From positions 992,001-1,056,000 of the forward strand of contig OZ252019.1 of assembly GCA_965247435.1 (NCBI GenBank): a DNA stretch of 64,000 bases. The letters are read 5' to 3'. Below the pieces are notes generated by a model. The model saw only the letters and a program-made list of their open reading frames with translations, was not told the DNA's origin and made no database searches. The DNA comes from Ilyomonas sp965247435 (GTDB lineage: Bacteria > Bacteroidota > Bacteroidia > Chitinophagales > Chitinophagaceae). This document shows positions 34,615 through 44,332 of the stretch, in pieces. Position 1 is the first letter of the stretch. Every line of letters starts with the position of its first letter. Made by a program: the position numbers and the translations under genes.

Positions 34615-35922
34615 ATGCTGTATTACCTGTTTAACTGGCTCGGAAAAGAATTTCATGTAAGTGGTGCCGGCTTGTTCCAGTTCATCACTTTCCGGGCAGT
34701 GCTGGCGGTCATACTGTCTTTGGCAATTGCTACCATATACGGCAAGCGCCTGATCAATTTATTAAAGCGCAACCAGATTGGCGAATCGGTGCGCGACCTG
34801 GGACTGGCTGGCGAGCAGCAAAAAAAGGGCACCCCTACCATGGGCGGAATCATCATTCTGCTTTCGATATTAGTGCCTACGCTGCTGTTTGCCGACCTCG
34901 ATAAAGTTTACATCCGCCTGATGATTTTGTGTACGGTATGGCTGGGCATTATTGGTTTCCTGGATGATTACTTCAAGCTGAAAGCGCGTAAGCAGGCACA
35001 GCAAAAAGGCGAGCAGTATAAAAAAAGCGACAGTGACGGCCTTGCCGGTGTGTCAAAAATTATCGGGCAGGTTGGATTAGGAATCATCATTGGGGTAACG
35101 CTTTATTTTAATAGTAATGTAGTGGTGGAAAGAGAAATTATTACGGAGAACGGCGTAGAGTCGGGTGTACGCCCCGGCGAACGGAAACTGGATGAAGTGA
35201 TACATATTCGGAACAATAAAGCCGTGCGCTTTGCGAGGGTGAAAACGCCGATCACTACCATTCCGTTTGTAAAAACGCATGAGTTTAACTATAGCAAACT
35301 TATAAGCTGGATGGGCCCGGGCGCAGAAAAATATACCTGGATTATTTATATCCTGATTGTAACGCTGATTATTACAGCCGTATCGAATGGCGCCAATCTT
35401 ACGGATGGCTTAGATGGTTTGGCGGCTGGCGTTAGCGCTATCATTGGCGCAGGTATCGGGGTTTTTGTCTATGTAAGCGGCAACTATGTGCTGGCCGATT
35501 ACCTGAATGTAATGTACATACCTAACCTTGGTGAACTCTCCATTTTTATGGGTGCATTTGTAGGTGCTTGCGTGGGCTTCCTGTGGTATAATGCGTACCC
35601 GGCGCAGGTGTTTATGGGCGATACCGGCAGCCTTGCATTGGGCGGTATCATCGCCTCGCTGGCGGTTATCGTACGCAAAGAACTGCTGATCCCGATTTTC
35701 TGCGGCGTATTCCTTGTAGAAAACCTGAGCGTAATAATGCAGGTAAGCTATTTTAAATACACAAGAAAAAAATATGGCGAAGGACGGCGCATCTTTCTCA
35801 TGAGTCCGCTGCATCATCACTATCAGAAAAAAGGATTTCATGAGAGTAAAATAGCGATCCGCTTTTGGATTGTAACCATTATGTGCGTGCTGCTTTCGAT
35901 CGCAACATTAAAAATAAGATAG
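34615..35922 (+). CDS. mraY: MraY, phospho-MurNAc-pentapeptide translocase
   Basis: A 435-residue polytopic membrane enzyme that makes lipid I from UDP-MurNAc-pentapeptide and undecaprenyl phosphate. Key motifs are GTPTMGGIIILLSILVPTLL, D117-D118 in GFLDDYFKLKAR, NLTDGLDGLAAG, FMGDTGSLALGG and the MSPLHHHYQKKGFHE loop. It is longer than the roughly 360 residues of proteobacterial MraY because of an inserted loop (about residues 165-220, VVEREIITENGVESGVRPGE), which is common in Bacteroidota. Confidence 0.95.
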   Translation: MLYYLFNWLGKEFHVSGAGLFQFITFRAVLAVILSLAIATIYGKRLINLLKRNQIGESVRDLGLAGEQQKKGTPTMGGIIILLSILVPTLLFADLDKVYIRLMILCTVWLGIIGFLDDYFKLKARKQAQQKGEQYKKSDSDGLAGVSKIIGQVGLGIIIGVTLYFNSNVVVEREIITENGVESGVRPGERKLDEVIHIRNNKAVRFARVKTPITTIPFVKTHEFNYSKLISWMGPGAEKYTWIIYILIVTLIITAVSNGANLTDGLDGLAAGVSAIIGAGIGVFVYVSGNYVLADYLNVMYIPNLGELSIFMGAFVGACVGFLWYNAYPAQVFMGDTGSLALGGIIASLAVIVRKELLIPIFCGVFLVENLSVIMQVSYFKYTRKKYGEGRRIFLMSPLHHHYQKKGFHESKIAIRFWIVTIMCVLLSIATLKIR

Positions 35923-35978
35923 GCCTGAATAAAAGACAGCTAAACAAGGTGCTTAAAATTTAAAGCTTACAATAAAAA

Positions 35979-37361
35979 ATGACGGAAACAAATACATACA
36001 ACGACCTGCAGCAGCTTTCCCTCACAAGGTGGCATTTAGCCATTTTAGGTTCGGGCGAGAGTGGGGTAGGCGCTGCGCTGCTGGGCAAGCAAAAAGGGTA
36101 TGAAGTATTTGTAAGCGACGGCGGTACTATTAAGGAAAACTATAAGCAGGAACTGATAGAAAACGGGATTGAGTTTGAAGAAGGCGGCCATACCGAGGCG
36201 CGCATATTAGGGGCGGATGAAATAGTAAAGAGTCCAGGCATACCGGAGAAGAATGAGCTGGTGAAAAAGATACGGGCAAAAGGGCTTCCGATCATCAGTG
36301 AAATAGAGCTGGCTTATCGCTTTAAGGGCGATAGTAAGATTGTTGCTATCACCGGCAGCAACGGTAAAAGCACCACTACTTCCTTAATCTATTATATCTG
36401 CGAAAAAGCAGGACTGGATTGTGCCCTTGTAGGAAATATCGGTTACTCCTTTGCCAAGCAGGTAGCCGAAGATCCGAAGCCTTTATATGTAGCGGAAATC
36501 AGTTCTTTCCAATTGGATGACATCAAGGATTTTAAGGCGGATGTGGCGGTATTGCTCAATATTACCGAAGACCACCTGGACCGCTACGATTATAGCTTTG
36601 AAAAATATATTGACAGCAAATTTAAAATAGCCAAGAACCAGCAGGCGCAGGACAACTTCATTTACAATTTAGATGATGAAGTAATAACAAAGAAATTAAA
36701 AACCATTTTATTCACCAGTAACTTATTGCCATTTACCATGAAACAAGAACCCAAGAAAGGCGCCTATATTAAAGGCGACCAAATGACGCTGAAAGTGAAC
36801 GATGAACGCGTAAGTATGAATATTTACGACTTTGCCCAAACCGGCAAACACAACCAATACAACACAATGGCAGCAGGCGTTGCAGCGATGACGATGGACA
36901 TCCGCAAAGAAAAAATCCGCGAAGCGGTAGAAACTTTTGAAAGCCTCGAGCACCGTATGGAGCCGGTAGCCGTAGTGCGTGGTGTGGACTTTATCAACGA
37001 CAGCAAGGCAACCAATATCAACAGCACCTGGTTTGCATTGGAAAGCATGAGCAAGCCGGTAATATTAATACTGGGTGGCACCGATAAAGGCAACGATTAC
37101 ACCATACTGGAAGACCTCGTAAAAGAAAAAGTGAAAACGATTGTTTGTTTAGGTATTGACAACAGTAAGATTCATGCGGCCTTCGATAAGATAGTTCCGG
37201 TGATAGATACTGCAAGCGCCGCTGATGCGGTGCAGGCTTCCTTTGACGCAGCAGAAAAAGGCGATGTGGTTTTGTTAAGCCCGGCCTGCGCCTCTTTCGA
37301 TTTATTCAAAAATTATGAAGACCGCGGCAGGCAATTTAAAGAAGCGGTAAAAGCGTTATAA
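35979..37361 (+). CDS. murD: MurD, UDP-MurNAc-L-alanine:D-glutamate ligase
   Basis: A 460-residue Mur ligase that adds D-Glu to UDP-MurNAc-L-Ala. It has an N-terminal Rossmann domain (LAILGSGESGVGAALLGKQK), the ATP loop GSNGKSTT at residues 126-133, NITEDHLDRYDYSFEKYIDS and the C-terminal SPACASFDLFKNYEDRGRQF typical of MurD. The ftsW ATG follows after a single intervening base, so the two are probably coupled. Confidence 0.95.
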   Translation: MTETNTYNDLQQLSLTRWHLAILGSGESGVGAALLGKQKGYEVFVSDGGTIKENYKQELIENGIEFEEGGHTEARILGADEIVKSPGIPEKNELVKKIRAKGLPIISEIELAYRFKGDSKIVAITGSNGKSTTTSLIYYICEKAGLDCALVGNIGYSFAKQVAEDPKPLYVAEISSFQLDDIKDFKADVAVLLNITEDHLDRYDYSFEKYIDSKFKIAKNQQAQDNFIYNLDDEVITKKLKTILFTSNLLPFTMKQEPKKGAYIKGDQMTLKVNDERVSMNIYDFAQTGKHNQYNTMAAGVAAMTMDIRKEKIREAVETFESLEHRMEPVAVVRGVDFINDSKATNINSTWFALESMSKPVILILGGTDKGNDYTILEDLVKEKVKTIVCLGIDNSKIHAAFDKIVPVIDTASAADAVQASFDAAEKGDVVLLSPACASFDLFKNYEDRGRQFKEAVKAL

Positions 37362-37362
37362 A

Positions 37363-38664
37363 ATGGCCGAACTGAGTTATATGCAGGATCCCTTTTTTCA
37401 ATTGCACCGCCGTGCAAAAGGGGATAAATATATCTGGAGCAGTGTACTGCTGCTGGCGCTGGCATCGGTGCTGGTCGTATATAGCGCTACAGGCTCGCTG
37501 GCGTATAAAATGTATAAAGGCAATACAGAAGTGTACCTTTTCAAGCAGTTATCTTTTATTATCGTCGGATTGCTGGCGGTCTATTTTTTGCACCTGGTCA
37601 ATTACAAAATCTATTCGCGTGTTGCACTTATCTTGTACCTTATCTCGGTGCCGTTGCTTGCATATACCTTATTTTTTGGCGCCCAGATAAACGAAGGCAG
37701 CCGCTGGATAAAACTGCCGGTCATCAATATGACCGTGCAGACAAGCGACTTTGCTAAGGTTGCCCTGTTTATGTACATTTCCAGGCAGTTGAGCCGTAAG
37801 CAGCATATAATAAAGGATTTTAAAAAGGGCTTTCTGCCGGTGATGGCGCCGGTAATGATTACCTGCGCTTTGATAATGCCGGCTAATCTCTCTAATGCAT
37901 TGCTAACCGGCGCTACGGCGCTGTTGCTATTATTCATCGGGCGGGTACATGCCAAGCACTTGTTGCTCGTAATAGGGGTTGCATCAATACCCATTTTATT
38001 AATCGTTGCTATTGCTGCGGTTACCTATACGGGTAAAACGGTGAACGGGGTAAAGGAGACCTCTAAAAATAAAGTGGCGGAGAGCCTTACTTCGGTTGGC
38101 AGGTTTGGTACCTGGGTAAGCCGGGTCCAGGACTTTATGTATGCTAAAAACGACGACATTCCCTACCAGGTGCAGCAGGCTAATATTGCTATTGCCAATG
38201 GAAGTATTTTATATGGCCTGGGGCCGGGCAAAAGCCGCCAGCGCAACTTTTTGCCACAGGCTTATAACGACGAAATTTTTCCCATTATTATAGAAGAATA
38301 CGGGCTGATCGGCGGCTTGTTTATCGTTTTTATATATATGGTTTTCCTGTTTCGCTGTATCAATATTTTCAGGCGCTGCCCCTATGCTTTCGGGGCTTTT
38401 TTAGCGCTGGGGCTTAGTTTTTCCATGATCATCCAGGCGCTGGCAAATATGGCAGTGGGCGTAAACCTTACGCCCGTTACCGGTGTTACACTGCCGCTGG
38501 TGAGCATGGGCGGCAGCTCATTTTTGTTTACCTGTGCGGCTATCGGGATTATCCTAAGCGTAGCGAGGAATGTAGAGCAGTTGGAAGGTAAAAATGTAGA
38601 GCCGGTTGTGCCGGAATATGACAATGGAAATCCGGTAGTTAAACAAGCAGTGATTAAGCAATAA
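37363..38664 (+). CDS. ftsW: FtsW, septal peptidoglycan polymerase (SEDS family)
   Basis: A 433-residue SEDS glycosyltransferase that polymerises lipid II at the septum with FtsI. About ten membrane helices; landmarks are VLLALASVLVVYSATGSLAY, INEGSRWIKLPVINMTVQTS, the loop ILYGLGPGKSRQRNFLPQAY followed by NDEIFPIIIEEYGLIGG, and the C-terminal PLVSMGGSSFLFTCAAIGII. The start lies 1 nt after the murD stop. The 202-nt gap to murG is the first sizeable break within the mur genes. Confidence 0.95.
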   Translation: MAELSYMQDPFFQLHRRAKGDKYIWSSVLLLALASVLVVYSATGSLAYKMYKGNTEVYLFKQLSFIIVGLLAVYFLHLVNYKIYSRVALILYLISVPLLAYTLFFGAQINEGSRWIKLPVINMTVQTSDFAKVALFMYISRQLSRKQHIIKDFKKGFLPVMAPVMITCALIMPANLSNALLTGATALLLLFIGRVHAKHLLLVIGVASIPILLIVAIAAVTYTGKTVNGVKETSKNKVAESLTSVGRFGTWVSRVQDFMYAKNDDIPYQVQQANIAIANGSILYGLGPGKSRQRNFLPQAYNDEIFPIIIEEYGLIGGLFIVFIYMVFLFRCINIFRRCPYAFGAFLALGLSFSMIIQALANMAVGVNLTPVTGVTLPLVSMGGSSFLFTCAAIGIILSVARNVEQLEGKNVEPVVPEYDNGNPVVKQAVIKQ

Positions 38665-38866
38665 GCAGTAACACAACATATTACAGCAGTTTCTTAAAGT
38701 AATAATAGTTTGTAAAATCTGGGTGCTGTAAAATTCAATATCTAAGAAACAAAGGTTACAGAAAAATGGATCATGGGTGCCATAAGATAAGTAAAGAAAA
38801 CGCTAAGTATAGCGGGTTGCCATTATGCAAGTGCAAGAAGCCTTTTAAAAGAAAGTTTAGAAACGA

Positions 38867-40000
38867 ATGTCAGATTTAAATAACAGCAGTTTACAAAGCG
38901 ATTCTGCCGCGGCATTACGCTTTATCATAGCCGGCGGTGGTACCGGCGGCCATATTTTTCCGGCTATTGCTATTGCCAATGCCATTAGGCAGCTGAAGCC
39001 GGATGCACAGTTTTTATTTGTTGGTGCAAAAGGAAAAATGGAGATGGAAAAAGTGCCGCAGGCCGGGTACGCCATCGAGGGGTTAGACATCGCTGGCTTT
39101 GACCGGGGTTCTTTTTTTAAAAATATTTTGCTGCCGTTTAAGCTGATAAAAAGTTTTACGCAGGTAAGCAGCATTATGAAGCGATTTAAGCCGGACGCGG
39201 TTATCGGCGTTGGCGGGTATTCCTCTTTTCCCGTACTGCGGTATGCGCAAAAGCAGGGCATTCCAACCTTTATTCATGAGAGCAATTCATTTGCCGGTAA
39301 AAGCAATATTTTATTAAGTAAAAAAGCAGTTAAAGTCTTTGTCTCCGGCACCGGGATGGAAAAGTTTTTTCCTGCAGAAAAGATTGTAATCACGGGCAAC
39401 CCGGTAAGAAAATCCATCGTGCAATCGCACATTTCGCAAGGCGAGGCGCTGCGCTTTTTTGGTCTTGACGAAAATAAGAAAACAATACTTGCAGTAGGCG
39501 GGAGCCTCGGTGCTAAAAGCATTAACGAAGTGCTTGCTTTTCACATCGGCGAATTGCCTTCGCTTAACCTGCAATTGATATGGCAAACCGGTAAATCAAC
39601 AGCCAATACATATATACAACGGGGCAAGGGCAAATCGTACGTATGGGTAAACGATTTTATACAGGATATGGATAAAGCGTACGCCGCTGCAGATGTTGTG
39701 ATTTCACGTTCCGGAGCTATGTCGGTTGCAGAGTTGGCGGTGGCAAAAAAGGCAGTGGTGTTTGTGCCTTTTCCACATGCTGCCGAAGACCACCAGACGG
39801 CTAATGCAAAACACCTGGCCGATAAAAATGCGGCACTGCTGGTAAAAGATAATGAAGCGCAGGGAAAATTATTTTCTACCGTTACCAACCTGGCATTCAA
39901 CAAAGAAAAACAGGAAACATTGCAGCAGAACATCGCTGCTTTTGCAATAATTAATGCAGATGAAACAATAGCAAATGAAATAATGGAAAGCTTACAGTAA
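38867..40000 (+). CDS. murG: MurG, lipid II-forming N-acetylglucosaminyltransferase
   Basis: A 377-residue GT28 enzyme that adds GlcNAc to lipid I at the inner membrane. The glycine-rich loop GGGTGGH is at residues 23-29. A second motif, GVGGYSSFPVLRYAQKQGIP followed by HESN, lies near residue 110. The UDP-GlcNAc-binding region SRSGAMSVAELAVAKKAVVF with PFPHAAEDHQTANA is present. Full length for the family, with a 22-residue N-terminal lead. Confidence 0.95.
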   Translation: MSDLNNSSLQSDSAAALRFIIAGGGTGGHIFPAIAIANAIRQLKPDAQFLFVGAKGKMEMEKVPQAGYAIEGLDIAGFDRGSFFKNILLPFKLIKSFTQVSSIMKRFKPDAVIGVGGYSSFPVLRYAQKQGIPTFIHESNSFAGKSNILLSKKAVKVFVSGTGMEKFFPAEKIVITGNPVRKSIVQSHISQGEALRFFGLDENKKTILAVGGSLGAKSINEVLAFHIGELPSLNLQLIWQTGKSTANTYIQRGKGKSYVWVNDFIQDMDKAYAAADVVISRSGAMSVAELAVAKKAVVFVPFPHAAEDHQTANAKHLADKNAALLVKDNEAQGKLFSTVTNLAFNKEKQETLQQNIAAFAIINADETIANEIMESLQ

Positions 40001-40055
40001 GCAGTAAGGCCATTTGTAAATAAAGTAAGTGGATGACAACAGATATTGAATAATA

Positions 40056-41483
40056 ATGAATAAACAGGAAGACATAAAAAATTTGCAGGTGACAGCGCAC
40101 GCTGATGCTGTTTCTGGTTCCGCTTTAGGAAACCGGAAGTTGCACACTGTGTATTTCATTGGCATTGGGGGTATTGGCATGAGTGCGCTGGCACGTTACT
40201 TTAAAAGTAAAGGTGCTGTGGTAAGCGGTTACGACAAAACTCCTACGCCGCTTACGGGGGAACTGGAAAGTGCAGGCATCCTGATACATTACGAAGACAA
40301 TCCGGATCTGGCGCCTAAAGACGCAGATGCTGTTGTATATACGCCGGCTATTCCGGCGGCGCACAAAGAATTAATATATTTTAAAGAGCACCATTATACG
40401 GTTGTCAAGCGCAGTGATGTATTACAATGGATTACACAAAACGCTTTCAATATTTGTATAGCCGGCACCCATGGCAAAACAACGATAACAGCTATGGTGG
40501 CGCATATCCTGCGCGACAGTGGCTATGGTTGTAATGCCTTCCTCGGCGGTATTGCCGCTAACTATCAAACCAATTTCTGGAGCAGCGAAAACAATGTAGT
40601 GGTGGTGGAAGCAGACGAGTATGATCGTTCCTTTTTAAAGCTGACGCCGGACGTGGCGGTTATTACGGCTATGGATCCGGACCACCTGGATATTTATGGC
40701 ACTGCAGAGGCGATGGAAGATGCGTTTATACAGTTTTCACAAAAGGTAAAAGCGGGCGGTTGTATTATCGCCAAACATGGTATGAAAAGAAGCCGCGAAT
40801 TGAAAGCCGGCACTTTATGTACATACAGCCTCAATGAAAGCGATGCAGACGTGTATGCACAAAATATCCGTGTTGAAAACGGGTCTTATACTTATGACGT
40901 GGTACATAGAGACTGGCGGTTGAAAGGAGTGGAGTTGGCAATGGGTGGCCTTCACAATATGGAAAATAGTATAGCAGCTATTGCAGTAGCTAAGTATTTA
41001 AAAATTGAGGATGAAAAAATAAAGAGCGCCGTTGCTAATTTTAAAGGTGTTAAACGCAGGTTTGAATATATTATAAAGAATGATAAACACATTTTGATAG
41101 ACGATTATGCGCATCATCCCGAAGAGTTGCGGGCGTTGATCACGGGTGTACGCAGCTTGTATGGCAATGAACATTGCACCGTTATTTTTCAGCCGCATTT
41201 ATTCAGCAGAACAAAAGATTTTGCACCTGAATTTGCTGATAGTTTAAGCCTTGCAGACGAAGTGATTTTATTGCCGATCTACCCGGCGAGAGAATTGCCT
41301 CAGCCCGGCGTTACCAGCGAATTAATTTTTCACCGGATGACTATTGCCAACAAAAGAATTTTATCAAAAGAAATTATGCTGCAGGTAGTAGCGCAGGAAA
41401 AGCCGCGCCTGCTGGTGATGTGCGGCGCCGGCGATATTGATGCACTGGTGCAACCCGTAAAAAACATTTTAACAGGCGCATAA
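40056..41483 (+). CDS. murC: MurC, UDP-MurNAc:L-alanine ligase
   Basis: A 475-residue Mur ligase that starts stem-peptide synthesis. Landmarks are HTVYFIGIGGIGMSALARYF near residue 30, the ATP loop GTHGKTT at 137-143, NVVVVEADEYDRSFLKLTPD and ILIDDYAHHPEELRALITGV. Only 3 nt separate its stop from the ftsQ ATG. Unusually for a MurC, it has about 25 N-terminal residues before the Rossmann motif, as seen in several Bacteroidota. Confidence 0.95.
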   Translation: MNKQEDIKNLQVTAHADAVSGSALGNRKLHTVYFIGIGGIGMSALARYFKSKGAVVSGYDKTPTPLTGELESAGILIHYEDNPDLAPKDADAVVYTPAIPAAHKELIYFKEHHYTVVKRSDVLQWITQNAFNICIAGTHGKTTITAMVAHILRDSGYGCNAFLGGIAANYQTNFWSSENNVVVVEADEYDRSFLKLTPDVAVITAMDPDHLDIYGTAEAMEDAFIQFSQKVKAGGCIIAKHGMKRSRELKAGTLCTYSLNESDADVYAQNIRVENGSYTYDVVHRDWRLKGVELAMGGLHNMENSIAAIAVAKYLKIEDEKIKSAVANFKGVKRRFEYIIKNDKHILIDDYAHHPEELRALITGVRSLYGNEHCTVIFQPHLFSRTKDFAPEFADSLSLADEVILLPIYPARELPQPGVTSELIFHRMTIANKRILSKEIMLQVVAQEKPRLLVMCGAGDIDALVQPVKNILTGA

Positions 41484-41486
41484 AGC

Positions 41487-42533
41487 ATGTGGAAACAACG
41501 TATTATATCGGCGCTTTGGCTACTGCTTGGCATGGGTGTTTGTGGCTTGCTTATGGCAGGCATCCGCCACAAAAATCAGGCGTTGTGCACCGGCATAAAA
41601 GTAAATATTGAAGGCACGCACGGCCATGTATTTATTGATGAAGGAGACATTATGCAACTGATGAAAAAGAATGGCGCTGCAACCGGTACACCGGCAGCCG
41701 CAATTCCGCTGCAAACGCTGGAAAAAGTATTGCGCAAAGAGCCTTGGATAAGCAATGCAGAATTGTTCTTTGATAACGGGCAGGCCTTGCAGGTAAACAT
41801 CCGGGAGCGGGAGCCGCTGGCACGAATTTTTACGGTGGGAGGCGCTTCCTTTTATATAGACAGCAGCGGTGTGCAACTGCCGCTTAGCGACGATTATGCT
41901 GCACGGGTACCGATGTTTACATCTTTTACTTCAGCTAAAAAGATATTGTTAGGGCCGGATAGCCTGTTGTTGAATGATATAAGGAAAATAGCACTGCAGA
42001 TACAGCAGGATTCTTTTTGGATGGCGCAGGTATCGCAGGTAAATATTACGCCTTACAGAACTTTTGAAATAATACCGGTGATGGGCAATCAAACAATATT
42101 ATTAGGCAATGCAGACAGCCTGCAATCGAAGTTTGACCGGCTGTTTGCTTTTTACAAACAAGTATGGGCGGAGACGGGTTTTGAAAAGTACGAAACGGTA
42201 AGTGTTGCCTACGACGGCCAGGTAGTAGCCACAAAAAGAGGCGTGGTACAACCGGCGGTTGATAGCACACAGGCACAGCGGCTTATCAATGCCATGCGTA
42301 CCGGTGCGGATTTAGTAAAAGACACGATAAAAACAATTCGGAACAATGCTACGGCGTTAGCAGCCGTACAGCCTGCTGCTGTAGCTGAGTTAATTGCGGC
42401 TACACCGGCACTTAACAAAAGTAAAGCGCCGGACAAAACGCATAAGGTTAAGACGGCAGGGACTGCTAAGCAGGCAATAAAAAAAGTAAAGAAAACAGAA
42501 GTAATAACATCAAAAAGAAAAACGGAAAAATGA
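41487..42533 (+). CDS. ftsQ: FtsQ-like division protein with a long basic C-terminal tail
   Basis: A 348-residue bitopic protein: one N-terminal helix (IISALWLLLGMGVCGLLMAG), a short POTRA-like region (IKVNIEGTHGHVFIDEGDIM) and an FtsQ domain (SNAELFFDNGQALQVNIRER, SQVNITPYRTFEIIPVMGNQ). Position after murC and topology support FtsQ, which links FtsL/FtsB to the divisome. From about residue 265 a low-complexity tail rich in Ala, Thr and Lys (PDKTHKVKTAGTAKQAIKKV) extends beyond the usual fold and is probably disordered. Confidence 0.88.
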   Translation: MWKQRIISALWLLLGMGVCGLLMAGIRHKNQALCTGIKVNIEGTHGHVFIDEGDIMQLMKKNGAATGTPAAAIPLQTLEKVLRKEPWISNAELFFDNGQALQVNIREREPLARIFTVGGASFYIDSSGVQLPLSDDYAARVPMFTSFTSAKKILLGPDSLLLNDIRKIALQIQQDSFWMAQVSQVNITPYRTFEIIPVMGNQTILLGNADSLQSKFDRLFAFYKQVWAETGFEKYETVSVAYDGQVVATKRGVVQPAVDSTQAQRLINAMRTGADLVKDTIKTIRNNATALAAVQPAAVAELIAATPALNKSKAPDKTHKVKTAGTAKQAIKKVKKTEVITSKRKTEK

Positions 42534-42841
42534 ATTGTGAAGAAAAAATTTAATCTGTACAAGATGTACACGCAGCATATACTTTCTTACATTATTAGTG
42601 TCTTTGCATAGGAATGTTTTTGAAAATGGTAATAACTTAACAGAGGTTGCCATAATAAATAACATAGCCTTGCTGCCATAACATTGTCGTAAGTGTAAAT
42701 GCCTGATCGGATAACCGGAGATCAGAAAACCAAAATGCATTGCTGTACAGGTTGTAGCCTTCACAATAGCAAAAGTCTTTAACCAGCAAGTGAAATGCAG
42801 GCTTTCAAAAGCTGAATACTATACAACTAAAAATATACATT
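42534..42841. other. 308-bp ftsQ-ftsA gap
   Basis: The longest gap in the dcw cluster. No ORF or stable hairpin stands out. A -7-like TGTCTTTG at 42599-42606 (one mismatch to TAnnTTTG) may mark an internal promoter for ftsA-ftsZ. Confidence 0.4.
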
Positions 42842-44221
42842 ATGACTCCGCATGAAGCGCCAATAATTGTAGGATTGGATATTGGCACAACCAAAATCGC
42901 TGCAATTGCCGGGCGAAAAAATGAATTCGGCAAATTAGAGATTCTTGGCTTCGGGCGTGCCAACAGCAATGGGGTGCAGCACGGCCAGGTACTGAACATT
43001 GACCAGACCATTAAGGCCATCCAGCAGGCATTGGTTAATTGCTACGAAAGCAATCCTGACCTCGAAATAAAAGAGGTGTATGTAGGCGTAGCCGGCCATC
43101 ACATTAAAAGCCTGCAAACGCGCGGCGATATGGTACGGCAGAGCAGTGATATAGAAATTAACCATTCCGAAATTGAAATGCTGATAGAGAATCAGCGCAA
43201 AACATTTATCCCCGCAGGCGACCAGATTATTGAAGTGATTCCACAGGATTTTCATGTGGATAATTTTCAAAACATCAAAGACCCGGTCGGTTTTAATGGT
43301 GTAAAAGTGGGCGCTAATTTCCATATCATTACGGGCGACAGAAACGCTATCCGCAATATTAACCGCGCCGTGGAGCGCAGTCATTTAAAAACAAAAGACC
43401 TCGTATTGCAGCCGCTGGCATCTGCCGCTGCAGTAATGAGCGATGTGGACATGGAAGCGGGCGTTGCCATACTGGATATTGGCGGTGGCACCAGCGACCT
43501 TGCCGTGTTTTATGATGGTATTCTGAAACACACGGCGGTAATACCATTCGGGGGTGAGAATATTACCAATGATATCCGCATGGGCTTGGGCGTTTTAAAA
43601 GGCCAGGCCGAGGCAATGAAAACCCAGTTTGGCAGCGCGCTGGCCGACGAAACCAAAGCCAATGCATTTATTACCATTCCTGGGTTGAAGGGCATGCCGG
43701 CAAAAGAAATCAGTGTAAAAAACCTGGCTAATATTATCCAGGCAAGAATGAGCGAAATACTGGATTTTGTGACCTATCACCTGAAGCAAATCGGGCTCGA
43801 CCGGATGCTGAACGGCGGCGTTATCCTTACCGGCGGCGGTTCGCAGTTAAAGCACCTTATCCAGCTTACCGAATATACCACCGGCCTCAACGCCAGGATC
43901 GGGTTGCCCAATGAACACCTTGCTGCTAACCACATTGATGAACTGAAAAAGCCGATGTATGCTACCTGTATCGGGCTGATATTGAAAGGCTACAATGATT
44001 ACGAACATAACAAAAAAGAGTTTGAAGAAAGCTATACCCGGGTGCCCGACGTACCGCAAAGCCTGAAGAAAGAAGAACCGGCAGCGCAAAAAGAAATGGC
44101 GGCAGAGCAACAGGCAATAGATGTTGCTATGCGCAGGAAAGGACTGAACAGCTTTTGGGATAAATTTAAAGACAGCATCATTGATCTTTTTAAAGAAGAA
44201 GGCGACCGGGAAATGAAGTAA
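42842..44221 (+). CDS. ftsA: FtsA, actin-like membrane tether of the Z-ring
   Basis: A 459-residue actin-fold ATPase that recruits FtsZ and divisome proteins to the membrane. It has IVGLDIGTTKIAAIAGRKNE at the start, an SHS2 region (NQRKTFIPAGDQIIEVIPQD), the phosphate-binding AILDIGGGTSDLAVFYDGIL and GGVILTGGGSQLKHLIQLTE. The C-terminus carries a charged linker and an amphipathic helix (NSFWDKFKDSIIDLFKEEGD), the expected membrane-targeting sequence. Followed by ftsZ after 111 nt. Confidence 0.95.
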   Translation: MTPHEAPIIVGLDIGTTKIAAIAGRKNEFGKLEILGFGRANSNGVQHGQVLNIDQTIKAIQQALVNCYESNPDLEIKEVYVGVAGHHIKSLQTRGDMVRQSSDIEINHSEIEMLIENQRKTFIPAGDQIIEVIPQDFHVDNFQNIKDPVGFNGVKVGANFHIITGDRNAIRNINRAVERSHLKTKDLVLQPLASAAAVMSDVDMEAGVAILDIGGGTSDLAVFYDGILKHTAVIPFGGENITNDIRMGLGVLKGQAEAMKTQFGSALADETKANAFITIPGLKGMPAKEISVKNLANIIQARMSEILDFVTYHLKQIGLDRMLNGGVILTGGGSQLKHLIQLTEYTTGLNARIGLPNEHLAANHIDELKKPMYATCIGLILKGYNDYEHNKKEFEESYTRVPDVPQSLKKEEPAAQKEMAAEQQAIDVAMRRKGLNSFWDKFKDSIIDLFKEEGDREMK

Positions 44222-44332
44222 AGAACTCTGCGTTGTGGAAAGTAAAAGAATACATTTTATTCTTTTCACAATGCGCAATAGACAACCCGCAACTTTCAAT
44301 TTTACACACAACAACTAAAAACAAATTATATC

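Noticed and set aside
38766..38882. Small ORF (about 38 aa, MDHGCHKISK) between ftsW and murG
   Set aside because: Overlaps the murG start and has no recognisable features; likely chance.
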